Positions 39,552-50,541 of a stretch of 64,000 nt of DNA are shown one piece after another. This DNA comes from Chitinophaga pinensis. Lineage in GTDB: Bacteria > Bacteroidota > Bacteroidia > Chitinophagales > Chitinophagaceae. The notes beneath the pieces were generated by a model. The model saw only the letters and a list, made by a program, of their open reading frames with translations, was not told where the DNA came from and made no database searches. The position numbers and the translations under genes were made by a program. Numbering within the stretch: position 1 is the first letter of the stretch; every line of letters begins with the position of its first letter. Where the stretch lies: assembly GCA_943333125.1 (NCBI GenBank), contig CALQSB010000014.1, forward strand, positions 1-64,000, read 5' to 3'.

Positions 39552-41420
39552 TTATCTACCCATAAAAAGCATTAATATTTGAACATCGCTTGGATTTACA
39601 CCTGAAATTCTTGACGCCTGACCAAGTGTCTTGGGTTGTATTTTTGTGAACTTTTGTCTTGCCTCATTGCTTAAAGAAACTAATTTGTTGTAATTAAAAT
39701 TATCTGGAATATTTAGATTTTCCAACTGACTCATTTTAACGACCAGTTCTTTTTCTTTTTCTATGTATGTATCATACTTAATTTGAATTTCAGCCTGTTC
39801 TATAATATCTGAATCAAAATTACACAGCAGTTCATTTAATTTAGGCAATGCCAACATCATTGCTTTTAGCCCAACTCCTGGCCTTAATAATATTTGTGCT
39901 GTTTTTTGTTTTATTAATAACGGAGATGAGTATACGCTAATTAAAAATTCGTTTACCTCTTCTGTTTCAAAGCTTGTATTAAACAGGATTTCTTTAACTT
40001 CTTCTACTCCCTTTCTTTTTACTAATAACTTATCCATCCTATCCTGCCCAGCCAGGCCCAATTTGTAGCTTATTTCTGTGAGCCTGATATCTGCATTGTC
40101 TTGTCTTAAAAGGGTTCTAAATTCTGCCCTACTGGTAAACATCCGGTAAGGCTCATCGGTACCTTTATTAATTAGGTCATCTATTAGCACTCCAATATAA
40201 GCTTCGCTTCTTTTTAATACCAGAGGTTCTAAATTATTTACATTTTGATGTGCGTTAATCCCTGCCATTAAACCTTGGCATGCCGCCTCTTCGTAACCAG
40301 TTGTACCATTTATTTGCCCTGCAAAAAATAAATTTTTAATTAGTTTTGTTTCCAGGCTGAATTTAAGTTGTGTAGGTGGAAAATAATCATATTCAATCGC
40401 ATAACCGGGTCTGAACATTTTACAGTTCTCAAAACCAGGAACCTTTCTAAGTGCTTGAATCTGAATATCTTCTGATAAAGAGGTTGAAAATCCATTAACG
40501 TATATCTCCACCGTATTCCATCCTTCCGGTTCAACAAACAACTGGTGCCTGTCTCTTTCTGCAAAACGATTTATTTTATCTTCAATACTTGGGCAATACC
40601 TTGGTCCCGTTCCTTGAATTCTTCCCTGATACATTGGACTGGAATCAAACCCTTCTTTTAGAATATCATGAACCTCCTGACTTGTATAGGTAATCCAGCA
40701 ACTTCTTTGATTTTCCGGCTTAAGTGTTGGTTTTTCTAAATAACTAAAGCCAACAATCTCATCATCACCTTTTTGTTCTTCCATTTTAGAATAATCCAAG
40801 CTTCTTCCATCAATTCTTGGAGGGGTTCCGGTTTTTAATCTGTCACTTTCAAAGCCAAGAGCTACTAATTGTTCTGTTATGCCTGTTGCCGCTTTCTCTG
40901 CAACCCTTCCACCGCCGAAATTTTTCTCTCCTATGTGAATTACCCCATTTAAGAAAGTACCATTGGTTAAAACAACAGATTTTGATTTTATTTCGTGACC
41001 CAAACCTGTAATTACTCCTTCTACTTTGTTATTATTAACGATCAGACCCTTAACCGTATCCTGATAAAAATCCAGATTAGGTGTTTGCTCCAGCATTTCC
41101 CTCCATGTTTGAGCAAATAACATCCTGTCACTTTGGGCTCTTGGGCTCCACATTGCTGGGCCCTTAGATCTATTAAGCATTCTAAATTGAATCATGCTTT
41201 TATCGGTAACAATTCCGCTGTATCCGCCCAAAGCGTCTATTTCTTTTACAATCTGTCCTTTTGCGATTCCTCCCATAGCAGGATTACAACTCATTTGGGC
41301 AATGGTTTGCATGTTCATTGTAATAAGCAAAACCTTGCTACCCATATTAGCGGCCGAAGCAGCGGCCTCGCAGCCGGCGTGCCCGGCACCCACTACTATA
41401 ATATCGTATTTCTGAAACAT
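39552..41420 (-). CDS. mnmG: tRNA uridine-5-carboxymethylaminomethyl(34) synthesis enzyme MnmG
   Basis: YDIIVVGAGHAGCEAAASAANMG; MQTIAQMSCNPAMGGIAKG; MFTSRAEFRTLLRQDNADIRLT. Start moved to ATG 41420. Confidence 0.97.
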   Translation of the reverse strand: MFQKYDIIVVGAGHAGCEAAASAANMGSKVLLITMNMQTIAQMSCNPAMGGIAKGQIVKEIDALGGYSGIVTDKSMIQFRMLNRSKGPAMWSPRAQSDRMLFAQTWREMLEQTPNLDFYQDTVKGLIVNNNKVEGVITGLGHEIKSKSVVLTNGTFLNGVIHIGEKNFGGGRVAEKAATGITEQLVALGFESDRLKTGTPPRIDGRSLDYSKMEEQKGDDEIVGFSYLEKPTLKPENQRSCWITYTSQEVHDILKEGFDSSPMYQGRIQGTGPRYCPSIEDKINRFAERDRHQLFVEPEGWNTVEIYVNGFSTSLSEDIQIQALRKVPGFENCKMFRPGYAIEYDYFPPTQLKFSLETKLIKNLFFAGQINGTTGYEEAACQGLMAGINAHQNVNNLEPLVLKRSEAYIGVLIDDLINKGTDEPYRMFTSRAEFRTLLRQDNADIRLTEISYKLGLAGQDRMDKLLVKRKGVEEVKEILFNTSFETEEVNEFLISVYSSPLLIKQKTAQILLRPGVGLKAMMLALPKLNELLCNFDSDIIEQAEIQIKYDTYIEKEKELVVKMSQLENLNIPDNFNYNKLVSLSNEARQKFTKIQPKTLGQASRISGVNPSDVQILMLFMGR

Positions 41421-41449
41421 TTTTAAAAGTATTAAGAGATTGGTTTCTT

Positions 41450-41498
41450 GTTCCACGTGGAACTTTTTGATGAAAAAATATTACGTTCCACGTGGAAC
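41450..41498. promoter_or_regulatory. parS: Two parS-like palindromes (ParB/Spo0J sites)
   Basis: GTTCCACGTGGAAC at 41450-41463 and 41485-41498, 35 bp apart; matches the GTTnCACGTGnAAC parS core. Confidence 0.75.
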
Positions 41499-41927
41499 AT
41501 TTTGATATTTAAAAAACTTTGCTAAATAAAAATCTTCTTTTGCTCTAATTTTTGTTTGTTGAGATTTTGTTTTGTCTTTGTAACCACAAAGATGTAAAAC
41601 CCCATGAAATATAACACGGTGTAACTCACTCTTTATACTAGATTGATAATCAATACTATTCTGCCTAATTCGTTCTAAACTAATATAAATTTCAGCAGGT
41701 TTAACCGTGCTTTTATTGTTGGATAAATCAAAAGTAATTACATCGGTTAAATAATTATGATTTAAATAGGTTTTATTAATTTCCAATAAATAAAGATCAG
41801 AACAAAATATGATATTTAAATCGTTTATGTGCCCTTTTTCTGTCTTTATGATATTACCAATGAACAACTTAAGTTGTTTTCTGTTTTTTAAATGAGTTGG
41901 TAATAAATAAAAAAAATGTGTAGTCAT
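41481..41927 (-). CDS. ybeY: Endoribonuclease YbeY (rRNA maturation)
   Basis: LHRVIFHGVLHLCGYKDKT motif; YLTDVITFDL. Confidence 0.9.
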   Translation of the reverse strand: MTTHFFYLLPTHLKNRKQLKLFIGNIIKTEKGHINDLNIIFCSDLYLLEINKTYLNHNYLTDVITFDLSNNKSTVKPAEIYISLERIRQNSIDYQSSIKSELHRVIFHGVLHLCGYKDKTKSQQTKIRAKEDFYLAKFFKYQNVPRGT

Positions 41928-41992
41928 TATTATTTCGTTACTCGAAAATAAGACGAATTTCTATTATCTAAATTTATAGTTAATTTTATTAA

Positions 41993-42223
41993 ATGTTTAA
42001 GAGGTTATCTGAATTAAATTCTGGCAAAAAAGCAACGATTAGATCGTTTGAAAATGAAGAATTGTTTATTAAATTAATGGAGATGGGTTGTGTACCAGGA
42101 GAGATTATTACTATAGAAAAATCTTCTGCAACCAGAGATCCAATCACAATAAATATATCCGGTTACAGACTAAGTTTAAGACTTGACGAAGCCCATACAA
42201 TTATAGTAGAGGAATTTATATAA
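41993..42223 (+). CDS. FeoA family protein
   Basis: RLSELNSGKKATIRSF; KLMEMGCVPGEIITIEKSSATRDPITINISGYRLSLRLDEAHTIIV. Confidence 0.85.
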   Translation: MFKRLSELNSGKKATIRSFENEELFIKLMEMGCVPGEIITIEKSSATRDPITINISGYRLSLRLDEAHTIIVEEFI

Positions 42224-42238
42224 TCTTATTGTTTTAAT

Positions 42239-42829
42239 ATGAAAATAGCTTTATATTTTGGTTCTTTTAATCCGATTCATAACGGTCATTTAATAATAGC
42301 AAATCATATCGTTCAGACTGAAAATATTAAAGAGCTATGGTTTGTGGTAACTCCACAAAATCCCTTTAAAATTGAAAAAAAACTTCTAAATGCAAACCAT
42401 CGGTACCAATTGATTAAATTTGCTATTGATGGAGAAAATAAATTAAGAGCCAGTAATATTGAATTTAATTTACCAAAACCTTCTTACACAGTTAACACGT
42501 TAGTTTATTTAAAGGAAAAATTCCCTAATGATGAATTTGTTATAGTAATGGGAAGTGATGGATTTAAAAATATTTCTAAATGGAAAAATGCAAACTATAT
42601 TTTGGAAAATTATAGTTTTTTTATTTATAAAAGACCAGGGTTTGAAATAGAAAATACAGTAGGGGCTAGTATTAAAATTATTGATGGTCCACAATTATAT
42701 ATAACGTCAACTTATATTCGCGAATTAATTAAAAATAAAAAATCTATACGATTTCTTGTACCCGATACCGTAAAAGATGAAATAGAAATAAATAATTATT
42801 ACAATAACAGTTTAGAAAAAGAAACCTAA
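42239..42829 (+). CDS. nadD: Nicotinate-nucleotide adenylyltransferase
   Basis: [36 protein letters not shown]-like ITSTYIREL. Confidence 0.93.
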   Translation: MKIALYFGSFNPIHNGHLIIANHIVQTENIKELWFVVTPQNPFKIEKKLLNANHRYQLIKFAIDGENKLRASNIEFNLPKPSYTVNTLVYLKEKFPNDEFVIVMGSDGFKNISKWKNANYILENYSFFIYKRPGFEIENTVGASIKIIDGPQLYITSTYIRELIKNKKSIRFLVPDTVKDEIEINNYYNNSLEKET

Positions 42830-44062
42830 AAGCAAGCAGAATAATGCAATGAAAGGGGCGGGGATTCTGGTATAATTTAGGGTAAAAAAAGTACCTAGAA
42901 TAATTAATACAAATAATACTGAATCAATATTAAAATTATTAATAGCTAAAGATTTTAGAAGATAAAGCGTTGCCGCCCAGATGACCCCAACAACAACTGC
43001 ATTTATTCCTTCGAGCGCTCGGTATACAATAACATATTTCTTTAAATTTTGCCAAACGGGAAAAAAGAAAAACAATAAAAGAATACTAGGTAAGAATAAT
43101 GCAATAGTTCCAATTATACAACCCAGTAATTGAGAGGAATTACCTTCTTTTTGTAAAGCCATTCCTCCGACGAAAGAACCCACAGAGAAAACTGGACCGG
43201 GTATAGCTCTTACCAAACCATAACCAGTAAGTAGGTCTGATTTATTAATTTTTATAACATTAGGATTATTTTTTTGAATTTTTGAATCTGTTGGACGCGC
43301 AACGTATTGATCTAACATCATAGGTAACAAAACATCTCCGCCGCCAAAAACAAAACTACCAAAGCGATAAAAATTTTCAAATAAATTGAAAGCTTTTCTA
43401 TGTTGCCATTCCTGTTTTCTTGCAGTTTCACTAAGAAATCCCGCAATTAAAAATAAGAAAAGGAATAATAAAATATTGGTCCATTTTATTTGTCTTGGTT
43501 TGATATTCTCTTTTTTCGGAATTCTTTTATTGCTAAAATTAGTTGCGATACCGCCGAGTAATATTATTAAGGGGAAGATCCAAGGTGTTTTGAAATATAA
43601 ATAACTAAAAATAAAACTGATGAGCATTATAATCTGTGTGATTGGATTTTTTATTGAAATATTAAATGTTTTGATAGCAGAAAAAGCAAGAAACCCAATC
43701 GCCATTGGTTGTATAAATTTAAAAAGAGTAGTAGTTAAATCTTCGTGATGAAAATTAGTAAGTAAGAAGGAGAGCGCTCCCATTATGAAACAGGCGGGCA
43801 GTATCCAAATTAAAAGTGTTATTATAGAAAGAAATAAACCACCTCTTTTATAACCAATTAATCCTATTAATTGTGTGCTTGATGCTCCTGGTAGTAATTG
43901 ACAGAAAGAAAAATAATCCACTAGTTCTTCTTCTGTTAAATATCTATTTTTTAAGACAAATGTTTTGTGAATCATTCCAAGGTGACCCTGAGGTCCTCCA
44001 AATGCAGTTAAAGAATAGATAAAAACATCTTTTAGAAATCTTATGTGTCTGAATAATGGCAA
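42812..44062 (-). CDS. chrA: Chromate efflux transporter (two CHR domains)
   Basis: [55 protein letters not shown]; second half [16 protein letters not shown]. Confidence 0.92.
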   Translation of the reverse strand: MPLFRHIRFLKDVFIYSLTAFGGPQGHLGMIHKTFVLKNRYLTEEELVDYFSFCQLLPGASSTQLIGLIGYKRGGLFLSIITLLIWILPACFIMGALSFLLTNFHHEDLTTTLFKFIQPMAIGFLAFSAIKTFNISIKNPITQIIMLISFIFSYLYFKTPWIFPLIILLGGIATNFSNKRIPKKENIKPRQIKWTNILLFLFLFLIAGFLSETARKQEWQHRKAFNLFENFYRFGSFVFGGGDVLLPMMLDQYVARPTDSKIQKNNPNVIKINKSDLLTGYGLVRAIPGPVFSVGSFVGGMALQKEGNSSQLLGCIIGTIALFLPSILLLFFFFPVWQNLKKYVIVYRALEGINAVVVGVIWAATLYLLKSLAINNFNIDSVLFVLIILGTFFTLNYTRIPAPFIALFCLLLGFFF

Positions 44063-44117
44063 TAAATTTTTAAATTATTTATGATTACAGTTAAAGATAA
44101 AAAGAACAAATGTAGAT

Positions 44118-45197
44118 TTGAATATGAAAAATTACAAAATTAAAGTTTTTATTAAAAGTTCGATTATGTTCAGGTTGTTTTTTGTATTCCTTTTTTTATT
44201 AACCAATATTTTTGCTTGTATTGCACAGCCATTAAAAAGTGAATTAATTAAAAGTAATTCAAATGTTCCTGATTACAATAATTTATACTATTGGGCTGCT
44301 CATCCTTGGAAATACGATAAATCAGACAATACTCCGAAGGAAATAAAAAATGTTATAAAAAATGATTCATTAGCAGATGTTTTTTTTATACATCCTACTA
44401 CGTACTACGATAAAAATTTTGTTAGTTGGAATGCGTTAATTAATAATCAGGAATTAAATGATAAAACAGATAATTCTACAATATTGTATCAGGCCAGTGT
44501 ATTTAATGAATCGAGCAGAGTTTTTGCTCCAAGATACAGACAAGCACATATAAAATCGTTTTATATAGAAAGTTCAATTGCTCAGCCATATTTCGATACT
44601 GCGTATGAAGATATCAAAAATGCTTTTATGTTTTATATGGAACACTATAACAAGGATCGGCCAATAATTATAGCTTCTCATAGTCAGGGGACAAAACACG
44701 CGGGTAGATTACTTAAAGAATTTTTTGATGGAAAACCATTAATGGAGAAACTTATTTGCGCTTACATTATTGGAATGCCAATACCTGTAAATTATTTCAA
44801 TACAATTCCACCATGTAGTAATGAGAATCAAACTGGTTGTTTTGTTGGATGGCGAACATTTAAAAAAGGATATACACCTGAATTTGTGATAAAAGAGAAT
44901 TTTATTAGTGTTGTTGTGAACCCACTTACCTGGAATTTGAATGATACAATGGCACCTGCAAACTTGAATAAGGGTGGTGTTCTAAAAAACTTTAATGATA
45001 TTGTTCCTGGGGTTGTGGATGCTCAAATACATCATAATATATTATGGAGCTGCAAACCAAATGTTTTTGGGAAGATATTTTTTCACAAGAAGAATTTTCA
45101 TATTGCTGATATAAATCTATTTTACATGAACATTAGAGAAAATGTAAATAATAGAATACAGAATTATTTAGAATTGCAGAATAGTATTATCAATTAA
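44118..45197 (+). CDS. DUF3089 family protein (alpha/beta hydrolase fold)
   Basis: YYWAAHPWKYDKSDNTPKEI; DVFFIHPTTYYDKNF; PIIIASHSQGTKHAGRLLKEFFDGKPL. True start may be ATG 44166, since TAGATTTG at 44113-44120 looks like a -7 element. Confidence 0.85.
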   Translation: MNMKNYKIKVFIKSSIMFRLFFVFLFLLTNIFACIAQPLKSELIKSNSNVPDYNNLYYWAAHPWKYDKSDNTPKEIKNVIKNDSLADVFFIHPTTYYDKNFVSWNALINNQELNDKTDNSTILYQASVFNESSRVFAPRYRQAHIKSFYIESSIAQPYFDTAYEDIKNAFMFYMEHYNKDRPIIIASHSQGTKHAGRLLKEFFDGKPLMEKLICAYIIGMPIPVNYFNTIPPCSNENQTGCFVGWRTFKKGYTPEFVIKENFISVVVNPLTWNLNDTMAPANLNKGGVLKNFNDIVPGVVDAQIHHNILWSCKPNVFGKIFFHKKNFHIADINLFYMNIRENVNNRIQNYLELQNSIIN

Positions 45198-46707
45198 GCA
45201 ATCCTATTATTTCATTTTGCATTAAATAAACAACGTATCTACCAGCTATAATAAGAGCCTCTTTCTCCCAAGGTGTTATTTTTAATTTTGTTTCTACTTG
45301 TGAGGACAATTCAAATAATTGGAAAATAGTTTTGATAGTAAAAAGAGAAAATCTATCTGTAGGGATTTCAGAAAGGTTATCTTTTGTATAACCATTAAAG
45401 GCTGAATTAGTCACGAATTCCTTATAAAGAGTATTCCATTTTAAATGGCCTGTATTTATTCTTTTAGTTAAATTTTTAACCTGCTCCAAAGAGACACTGT
45501 CTTGATTTTTTTCTAGTTCAATAAATTTTTCTTTTATAGAAGAGAAACCAATTCTTATAATATTATTTTCATTAAGATCGTAAAATTTTGTAAGATATTT
45601 TATATTATCGTCAGAGTTAAATAGGTTTATTTCAACTGCAAAAAGCAAAGACTTTTTTAATAGTTTTAATATTTTTACTTTATCATTATCCTGAAGTTGT
45701 AATTCTTTTCCTAATCCTGAACAATCTACAATTAATAATTTTTTATTTTTATTTTCTAATTTATCACAATGCAATAATTCAAACAGAGTAGTATAACCCA
45801 AATTATCTACAGGAGCGCCATCAATTACTCTAATTACAGAATCAGCATTGTCTTTGATATTAAATTTTAACATTGGTAAAACACCAGGAAAAGCAGCGCT
45901 ACCGGTTATTGCGTAAGATAACGGTAAGCCATAACCTTTATTAATATTAAATTTTTCAACAGGTAACAAAGATCCTTCAATTTTTAAGTCGTCTATGATA
46001 TGTGGCATAAATGGAAGCCGTTCTCCGTTATTATAAATAGTACCATTTGTTACAAACATCGGCATAGTAACTTGTACATCTGATTTAGCCGGAATAAAGA
46101 AATCGCTTAAATAAAGTCTTTCTATTTTTTTTCCATTATATATTTTACCATATTGAAGTAATTCTGTTTCAATCATAGTAGGGTAGGGCTTCCTGATTCT
46201 GTTTTTTTCATAACGGGAAAGTTTAAATACAGAAGTAACACTTACATCACGAGAAAGAAATTCCTGTAAAACTATTTTCCTGTCATCAGAATGCCAAAAA
46301 TCTAAAAAAGATCTATTGAGTAGTACATTATTTTTCATAAGAGATAAATAATAACCTACAGCAAAACCACCACCAGAAACTGTTGAAAAATAATCTAATT
46401 GATCTAAAAAAGAAATACTGTCTTTTTTAATTTCATCTAAACCAATTAATATACCTAATCCAAAATATTGAGCTCTGGATCCACCACCAGAAATTGATAT
46501 ACCGATAGCACGGGTACTATCTTGTCCAAACCTTGTCTCTGGAGATTTATAAAAATCTGTTTCAACTTTTGAAATAGGTGTAAATCTGTTATCGGAGTAA
46601 ACTGAAATTTTATTACTAGCACAAGAAGAAATAAAAATTAGTATATAAAATAAAATAGAATATAGATAGAATCTAAAATAGTTTAAGTGTTTTAAATAAG
46701 TAATCAT
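45190..46707 (-). CDS. Patatin-like phospholipase family lipoprotein
   Basis: GISISGGGSRAQYFGLGILIGLDEI; YFSTVSGGGFAVGYYLSL (GxSGG); RVIDGAPVDNLG. Confidence 0.88.
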   Translation of the reverse strand: MITYLKHLNYFRFYLYSILFYILIFISSCASNKISVYSDNRFTPISKVETDFYKSPETRFGQDSTRAIGISISGGGSRAQYFGLGILIGLDEIKKDSISFLDQLDYFSTVSGGGFAVGYYLSLMKNNVLLNRSFLDFWHSDDRKIVLQEFLSRDVSVTSVFKLSRYEKNRIRKPYPTMIETELLQYGKIYNGKKIERLYLSDFFIPAKSDVQVTMPMFVTNGTIYNNGERLPFMPHIIDDLKIEGSLLPVEKFNINKGYGLPLSYAITGSAAFPGVLPMLKFNIKDNADSVIRVIDGAPVDNLGYTTLFELLHCDKLENKNKKLLIVDCSGLGKELQLQDNDKVKILKLLKKSLLFAVEINLFNSDDNIKYLTKFYDLNENNIIRIGFSSIKEKFIELEKNQDSVSLEQVKNLTKRINTGHLKWNTLYKEFVTNSAFNGYTKDNLSEIPTDRFSLFTIKTIFQLFELSSQVETKLKITPWEKEALIIAGRYVVYLMQNEIIGLLN

Positions 46708-46770
46708 TGAATAAAATTAATTATAAAATGTTTTCAGAAATAGATTTTTTAAAAAAATTTAATTAAAAAT

Positions 46771-47784
46771 TTACAAACCGTATTGAGCACTTATTTCTAA
46801 CATTATTTCAATTGGTTTTCTAGCTGCATTTAAAAGTTCAGGAGACATTAATATTTCCGGAGTTTCATAATTTAAACAAATAAATAATTTTTCAAGTGTG
46901 TTTAACTTCATATATGGACAATTATTACAGGCGCAGGAATTATTGGGTGGCGCAGGGATAAAAGTTTTGTGTGGATTTAATTTTTGCATTTGATGCAGAA
47001 TCCCGGTCTCTGTAGCCACAATAAATATTTTTGAGGGATTATGTTGGGTAAACTTTAAAAGAGCCGTAGTGCTGCCTATATAGTCTGCCAGAGCTAATAC
47101 ATTCTCTTCGCATTCGGGATGTGCAATAAATTTAGCATCTGGATGTCTTATTTTTAATTTGGTGATTTTCTCTAAACTAAAAATTTCATGAACCATACAT
47201 GAGCCATTCCATAACAACATATTTCTTCCGGTTATTTTGTTGATATAAGCTCCAAGGTTCTTATCAGGTGCAAAAATTATAGGTTGACTTATAGGTAGAC
47301 TATCAACGATTATTTTTGCATTTGATGAAGTGCAAATTATATCACTAAGAGCTTTTATTTCTGAACTGCAGTTGATATAAGTAATTATTTTATGATCAGG
47401 ATGTTTCTCTTTGAATATTTTAAATAAGGGAGTTGGAGCTGAATCACTTAAAGAACAACCCGCTTTTAAATCTGGTAATAAAACTTTTTTTTGAGGATTT
47501 AAAATTTTAGCAGTTTCTGCCATAAAATGAACACCAGCAAAAACTATTATATCTGCCGTTGTCTTTGCTGCATATTGGGCTAATCCTAAACTGTCGCCTA
47601 TAAAGTCAGCTATATCCTGTATATCTGATTCCTGATAATAGTGGGCCAGAATTATTGCGTTCTTTTCTTTTTTTAATTTATTTATTTCTTCAAATAAATC
47701 AAGATTAGGATTTAAATCGACATCATAAAAACCATTATTCTTTATTGAATTAATTTTTAAAATTTCATTGTTAATATCTACCAT
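46771..47784 (-). CDS. nadA: Quinolinate synthase
   Basis: [80 protein letters not shown]. Confidence 0.96.
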   Translation of the reverse strand: MVDINNEILKINSIKNNGFYDVDLNPNLDLFEEINKLKKEKNAIILAHYYQESDIQDIADFIGDSLGLAQYAAKTTADIIVFAGVHFMAETAKILNPQKKVLLPDLKAGCSLSDSAPTPLFKIFKEKHPDHKIITYINCSSEIKALSDIICTSSNAKIIVDSLPISQPIIFAPDKNLGAYINKITGRNMLLWNGSCMVHEIFSLEKITKLKIRHPDAKFIAHPECEENVLALADYIGSTTALLKFTQHNPSKIFIVATETGILHQMQKLNPHKTFIPAPPNNSCACNNCPYMKLNTLEKLFICLNYETPEILMSPELLNAARKPIEIMLEISAQYGL

Positions 47785-48336
47785 AATATGTATTAATACT
47801 ATTTATTTATATAATCACCTATTACTACTATGTCTGTTAATAAGTGGAAAATTTAATTTTTTAGCAGTTGGAAAATTTAATTTTTGAACTTATTAACTTT
47901 AATAAACACGAAATTAACATTATTGTTATTTTTTATTTACCTGATTTACGCTATTCATTAGGGTTATATAAATTATTTATAAACAAACGTTGATAAATTA
48001 ACACGTGAATAATTTTTTTTGTATAAAAATAAAAATCAGTGTTAATGAGAGTAGGATAACTTGTCACTAAAATCTATAAATAAGCCCAATGACTATTATG
48101 GGTCTTATTATTTCACATTTTATCCTAATTATTCTTTTAAAAAATGCCAGATATCCACAAAAATTTGAAATATTCACATTGATGCTGTGGAAACTAAAAA
48201 AAAGGAAAAAAAAGCACCTCAAAAAAAAGTTTTTTGGAAAATGACTAATAATTAATCATTTATGAGGTTATCCACAGTTTGTTAATACCCTTTTTTATAC
48301 TATTTTTGCTTTCCCTTAAACTTAATATAAAGTTAT
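47785..48336. other. Candidate chromosomal replication origin (oriC) region
   Basis: 552-bp AT-rich intergenic region. Exact DnaA box TTATCCACA at 48268-48276; one-mismatch boxes at 48151 (ATATCCACA), 48170 (ATATTCACA) and 48004-48012 minus strand (TTATTCACG); direct repeat TGGAAAATTTAATTTTT at 47845 and 47869. Confidence 0.5.
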
Positions 48337-50469
48337 ATGCAAATTATTCAAAGTATTCGTGAAAAAGGAGCCGCAATTGTAATTGTTGTAATTGCGCTAA
48401 GCTTGATTGGTTTTATTTTAATGGATGCCAAGCAAGGCGGAGGCAGTCTTTTTGGTTCTTTATCAAATAATGTAGGAAAAGTAAATGGAGAAACCATTGA
48501 TCTGATTGACTTTAATAAAAAAGTTAAAGAAGCAGAAGATATGCAGGCACAACGTTCCGGACAACGTCCAACGGGAACACAAACCTATCAAAGCAGAGAC
48601 CAGGTATGGAATCAACTAGTTGCAGAAAAAGTATTTTTCAATGAAGCAAAAAAATTAGGAGTTGAATTTACTGCAAAAGAGCTTTCCTATATATTATTAA
48701 GCAATGATGCTTCAAACCCATTTTTACAAGAGCAATCACTTAAAGATTCAATTACCGGAAAACTTGATGTTAAAAAAGCACAAACAGCTTTAAACAACAT
48801 AAAGAAATTTAAAGGAGAGCAAAAGGATCAAGTAAATTCACAAATTGTTGATCCTTTAAAATTAAATAATACGGTTGCAAAATATTCTGCATTATTAAAT
48901 GCAAGCGCATATTATCCAAGCTGGATGGAGAAAAAAGAAACTGCAGAAAATTCTGCCTTTTCTTCAATATCATTTGTAACGGTTCCTTTTTCTGAAATTT
49001 CGGACAGCACGGTAAAGGTTACAGACGAAGAAATTAATAGTTATACAAGCAAACATAAAGAACAATTTAAGCAAGAGGAAGGAAGAAATATATCTTATGT
49101 TTCATTTAGTCAATTGCCTTCTAAAGAAGACAGCGCAACCGTTTACAATGGCTTACAGGAATTAAAAAATTCATTTCAGGCAGACACCAACACAATAGCA
49201 TTTGTTGCCAGAAATACATCAACAATTGATTTTAATGATGACTATACAGTAAAATCAAAACTTAACCAGGCTAATACAGATACCCTATCTAAGTTGGCTA
49301 TAGGAAATGTATTTGGGCCTTATGTAGATAAAACAAATTTTGTGTTGGCAAAAATGATTGCAACAAAACAATTACCCGATAGTGTAAACGCCAGACATAT
49401 ATTAATCGGAACAAACGAACCAAGTACCGGTAATCCTACTATGCCAGATTCAACAGCTAAAAAACTTGCTGATAGTGTTTATAATGCAATACTTGCTGGT
49501 GCAGATTTTACCCTTATGGCATTGAAATATTCAACGGATCAAGGTAGTAAAATTAAGGGTGGTGATTTAGGAACTTTTGCATACGGAACAATGGTTCCTG
49601 AATTTAATGAATTTTGTTTTACAAAATCTTCGGGTTCAAAGGGTGTGGTTAAAACTCAGTTTGGATATCATATAATAGATTTGATTAGTCAGAAAGATTT
49701 TAAAACGGCTTATAAAATTGCTTATGTAGGTAAAGAAATATCTGCAAGTGATGTTACCGTAAATAAATCAAGTTTGGAAGCCACAAAAGCATCTGCAGAA
49801 AAAAACAAAGAAGGACTTGAGAAGTTTATTGCAAAAAACGGACTTAGTCTGACCTCTGTTCCTAATTTAATCAAAGAGAATGATTATCAGATTGGAGCGC
49901 TGCAAGATGCAAGAGGTTTGGTAAGATGGGCATTTGAGGCAAAAAAAGGGAATATTAGCGAGCCCTTCAGTATTGGTGATCAGTTCATTGTTGCTGTTTT
50001 AGATAAAATAAATGATAAAGGCGTTCAGGATGCAACAGCTGCAAGACCAGGATGTGAAGCCATTATTAGAAATAACAAAAAGGCTGAATTAATTAAGAAA
50101 AAAATTGGCAGCAATCCAACATTAGAATCTACTGCATCTGCATATGGTAAAACGGTACAATCTGCAGGAGCGGATTCAACAATTACCTTTAATTCACAGA
50201 TAATTAATGGTGTTGGAATGGAATCTAAATTAATTGGCGCATCATTTAATAAAGAATATCAAACTAAAGCCTCTCCATTAATTGATGGAACAACGGGGGT
50301 TTTTATTGTAAAAGTTAATTACATCCAGAACAAAACAGCAGAGACTTCAGAAGCAATAGCTCAGCGAGTAACTTCAAAAATAAGCAGCATAAGAAGCCAA
50401 ACCAATGGCTGGTATGAGGGTTTAAGAAAACAAGCTGATATAGTAGACGAAAGAAGTAAACATTTCTAA
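48337..50469 (+). CDS. PpiD-like membrane-anchored peptidylprolyl isomerase
   Basis: N-terminal TM; SurA_N-like region; parvulin motif NARHILIGTNEPS...GSKIKGGDLGTFAYGTMVPEFNEFCF...QFGYHIIDL. Confidence 0.92.
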   Translation: MQIIQSIREKGAAIVIVVIALSLIGFILMDAKQGGGSLFGSLSNNVGKVNGETIDLIDFNKKVKEAEDMQAQRSGQRPTGTQTYQSRDQVWNQLVAEKVFFNEAKKLGVEFTAKELSYILLSNDASNPFLQEQSLKDSITGKLDVKKAQTALNNIKKFKGEQKDQVNSQIVDPLKLNNTVAKYSALLNASAYYPSWMEKKETAENSAFSSISFVTVPFSEISDSTVKVTDEEINSYTSKHKEQFKQEEGRNISYVSFSQLPSKEDSATVYNGLQELKNSFQADTNTIAFVARNTSTIDFNDDYTVKSKLNQANTDTLSKLAIGNVFGPYVDKTNFVLAKMIATKQLPDSVNARHILIGTNEPSTGNPTMPDSTAKKLADSVYNAILAGADFTLMALKYSTDQGSKIKGGDLGTFAYGTMVPEFNEFCFTKSSGSKGVVKTQFGYHIIDLISQKDFKTAYKIAYVGKEISASDVTVNKSSLEATKASAEKNKEGLEKFIAKNGLSLTSVPNLIKENDYQIGALQDARGLVRWAFEAKKGNISEPFSIGDQFIVAVLDKINDKGVQDATAARPGCEAIIRNNKKAELIKKKIGSNPTLESTASAYGKTVQSAGADSTITFNSQIINGVGMESKLIGASFNKEYQTKASPLIDGTTGVFIVKVNYIQNKTAETSEAIAQRVTSKISSIRSQTNGWYEGLRKQADIVDERSKHF

Positions 50470-50499
50470 GCATTTCGTTAATCGTAAATATTTTTAATC

Positions 50500-50526
50500 A
50501 GTCGGTCCTACGAGGCCGACTTTTTA
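50500..50526 (+). terminator. Rho-independent terminator after the peptidylprolyl isomerase gene
   Basis: AGTCGGtCCTacgAGGCCGACTttttaattt. Confidence 0.75.
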
Positions 50527-50541
50527 ATTTAAATTTGAATT

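Noticed and set aside
40340-41426. ORFs inside mnmG (40340..40564 -, 40817..41011 +, 41133..41426 +, 41194..41415 +)
   Set aside because: Out-of-frame or antisense to a highly conserved housekeeping gene.
47785-48336. CRISPR leader or tRNA cluster in the long intergenic region
   Set aside because: No regularly spaced repeats and no cloverleaf or GTTCRA motif; DnaA boxes explain it better.
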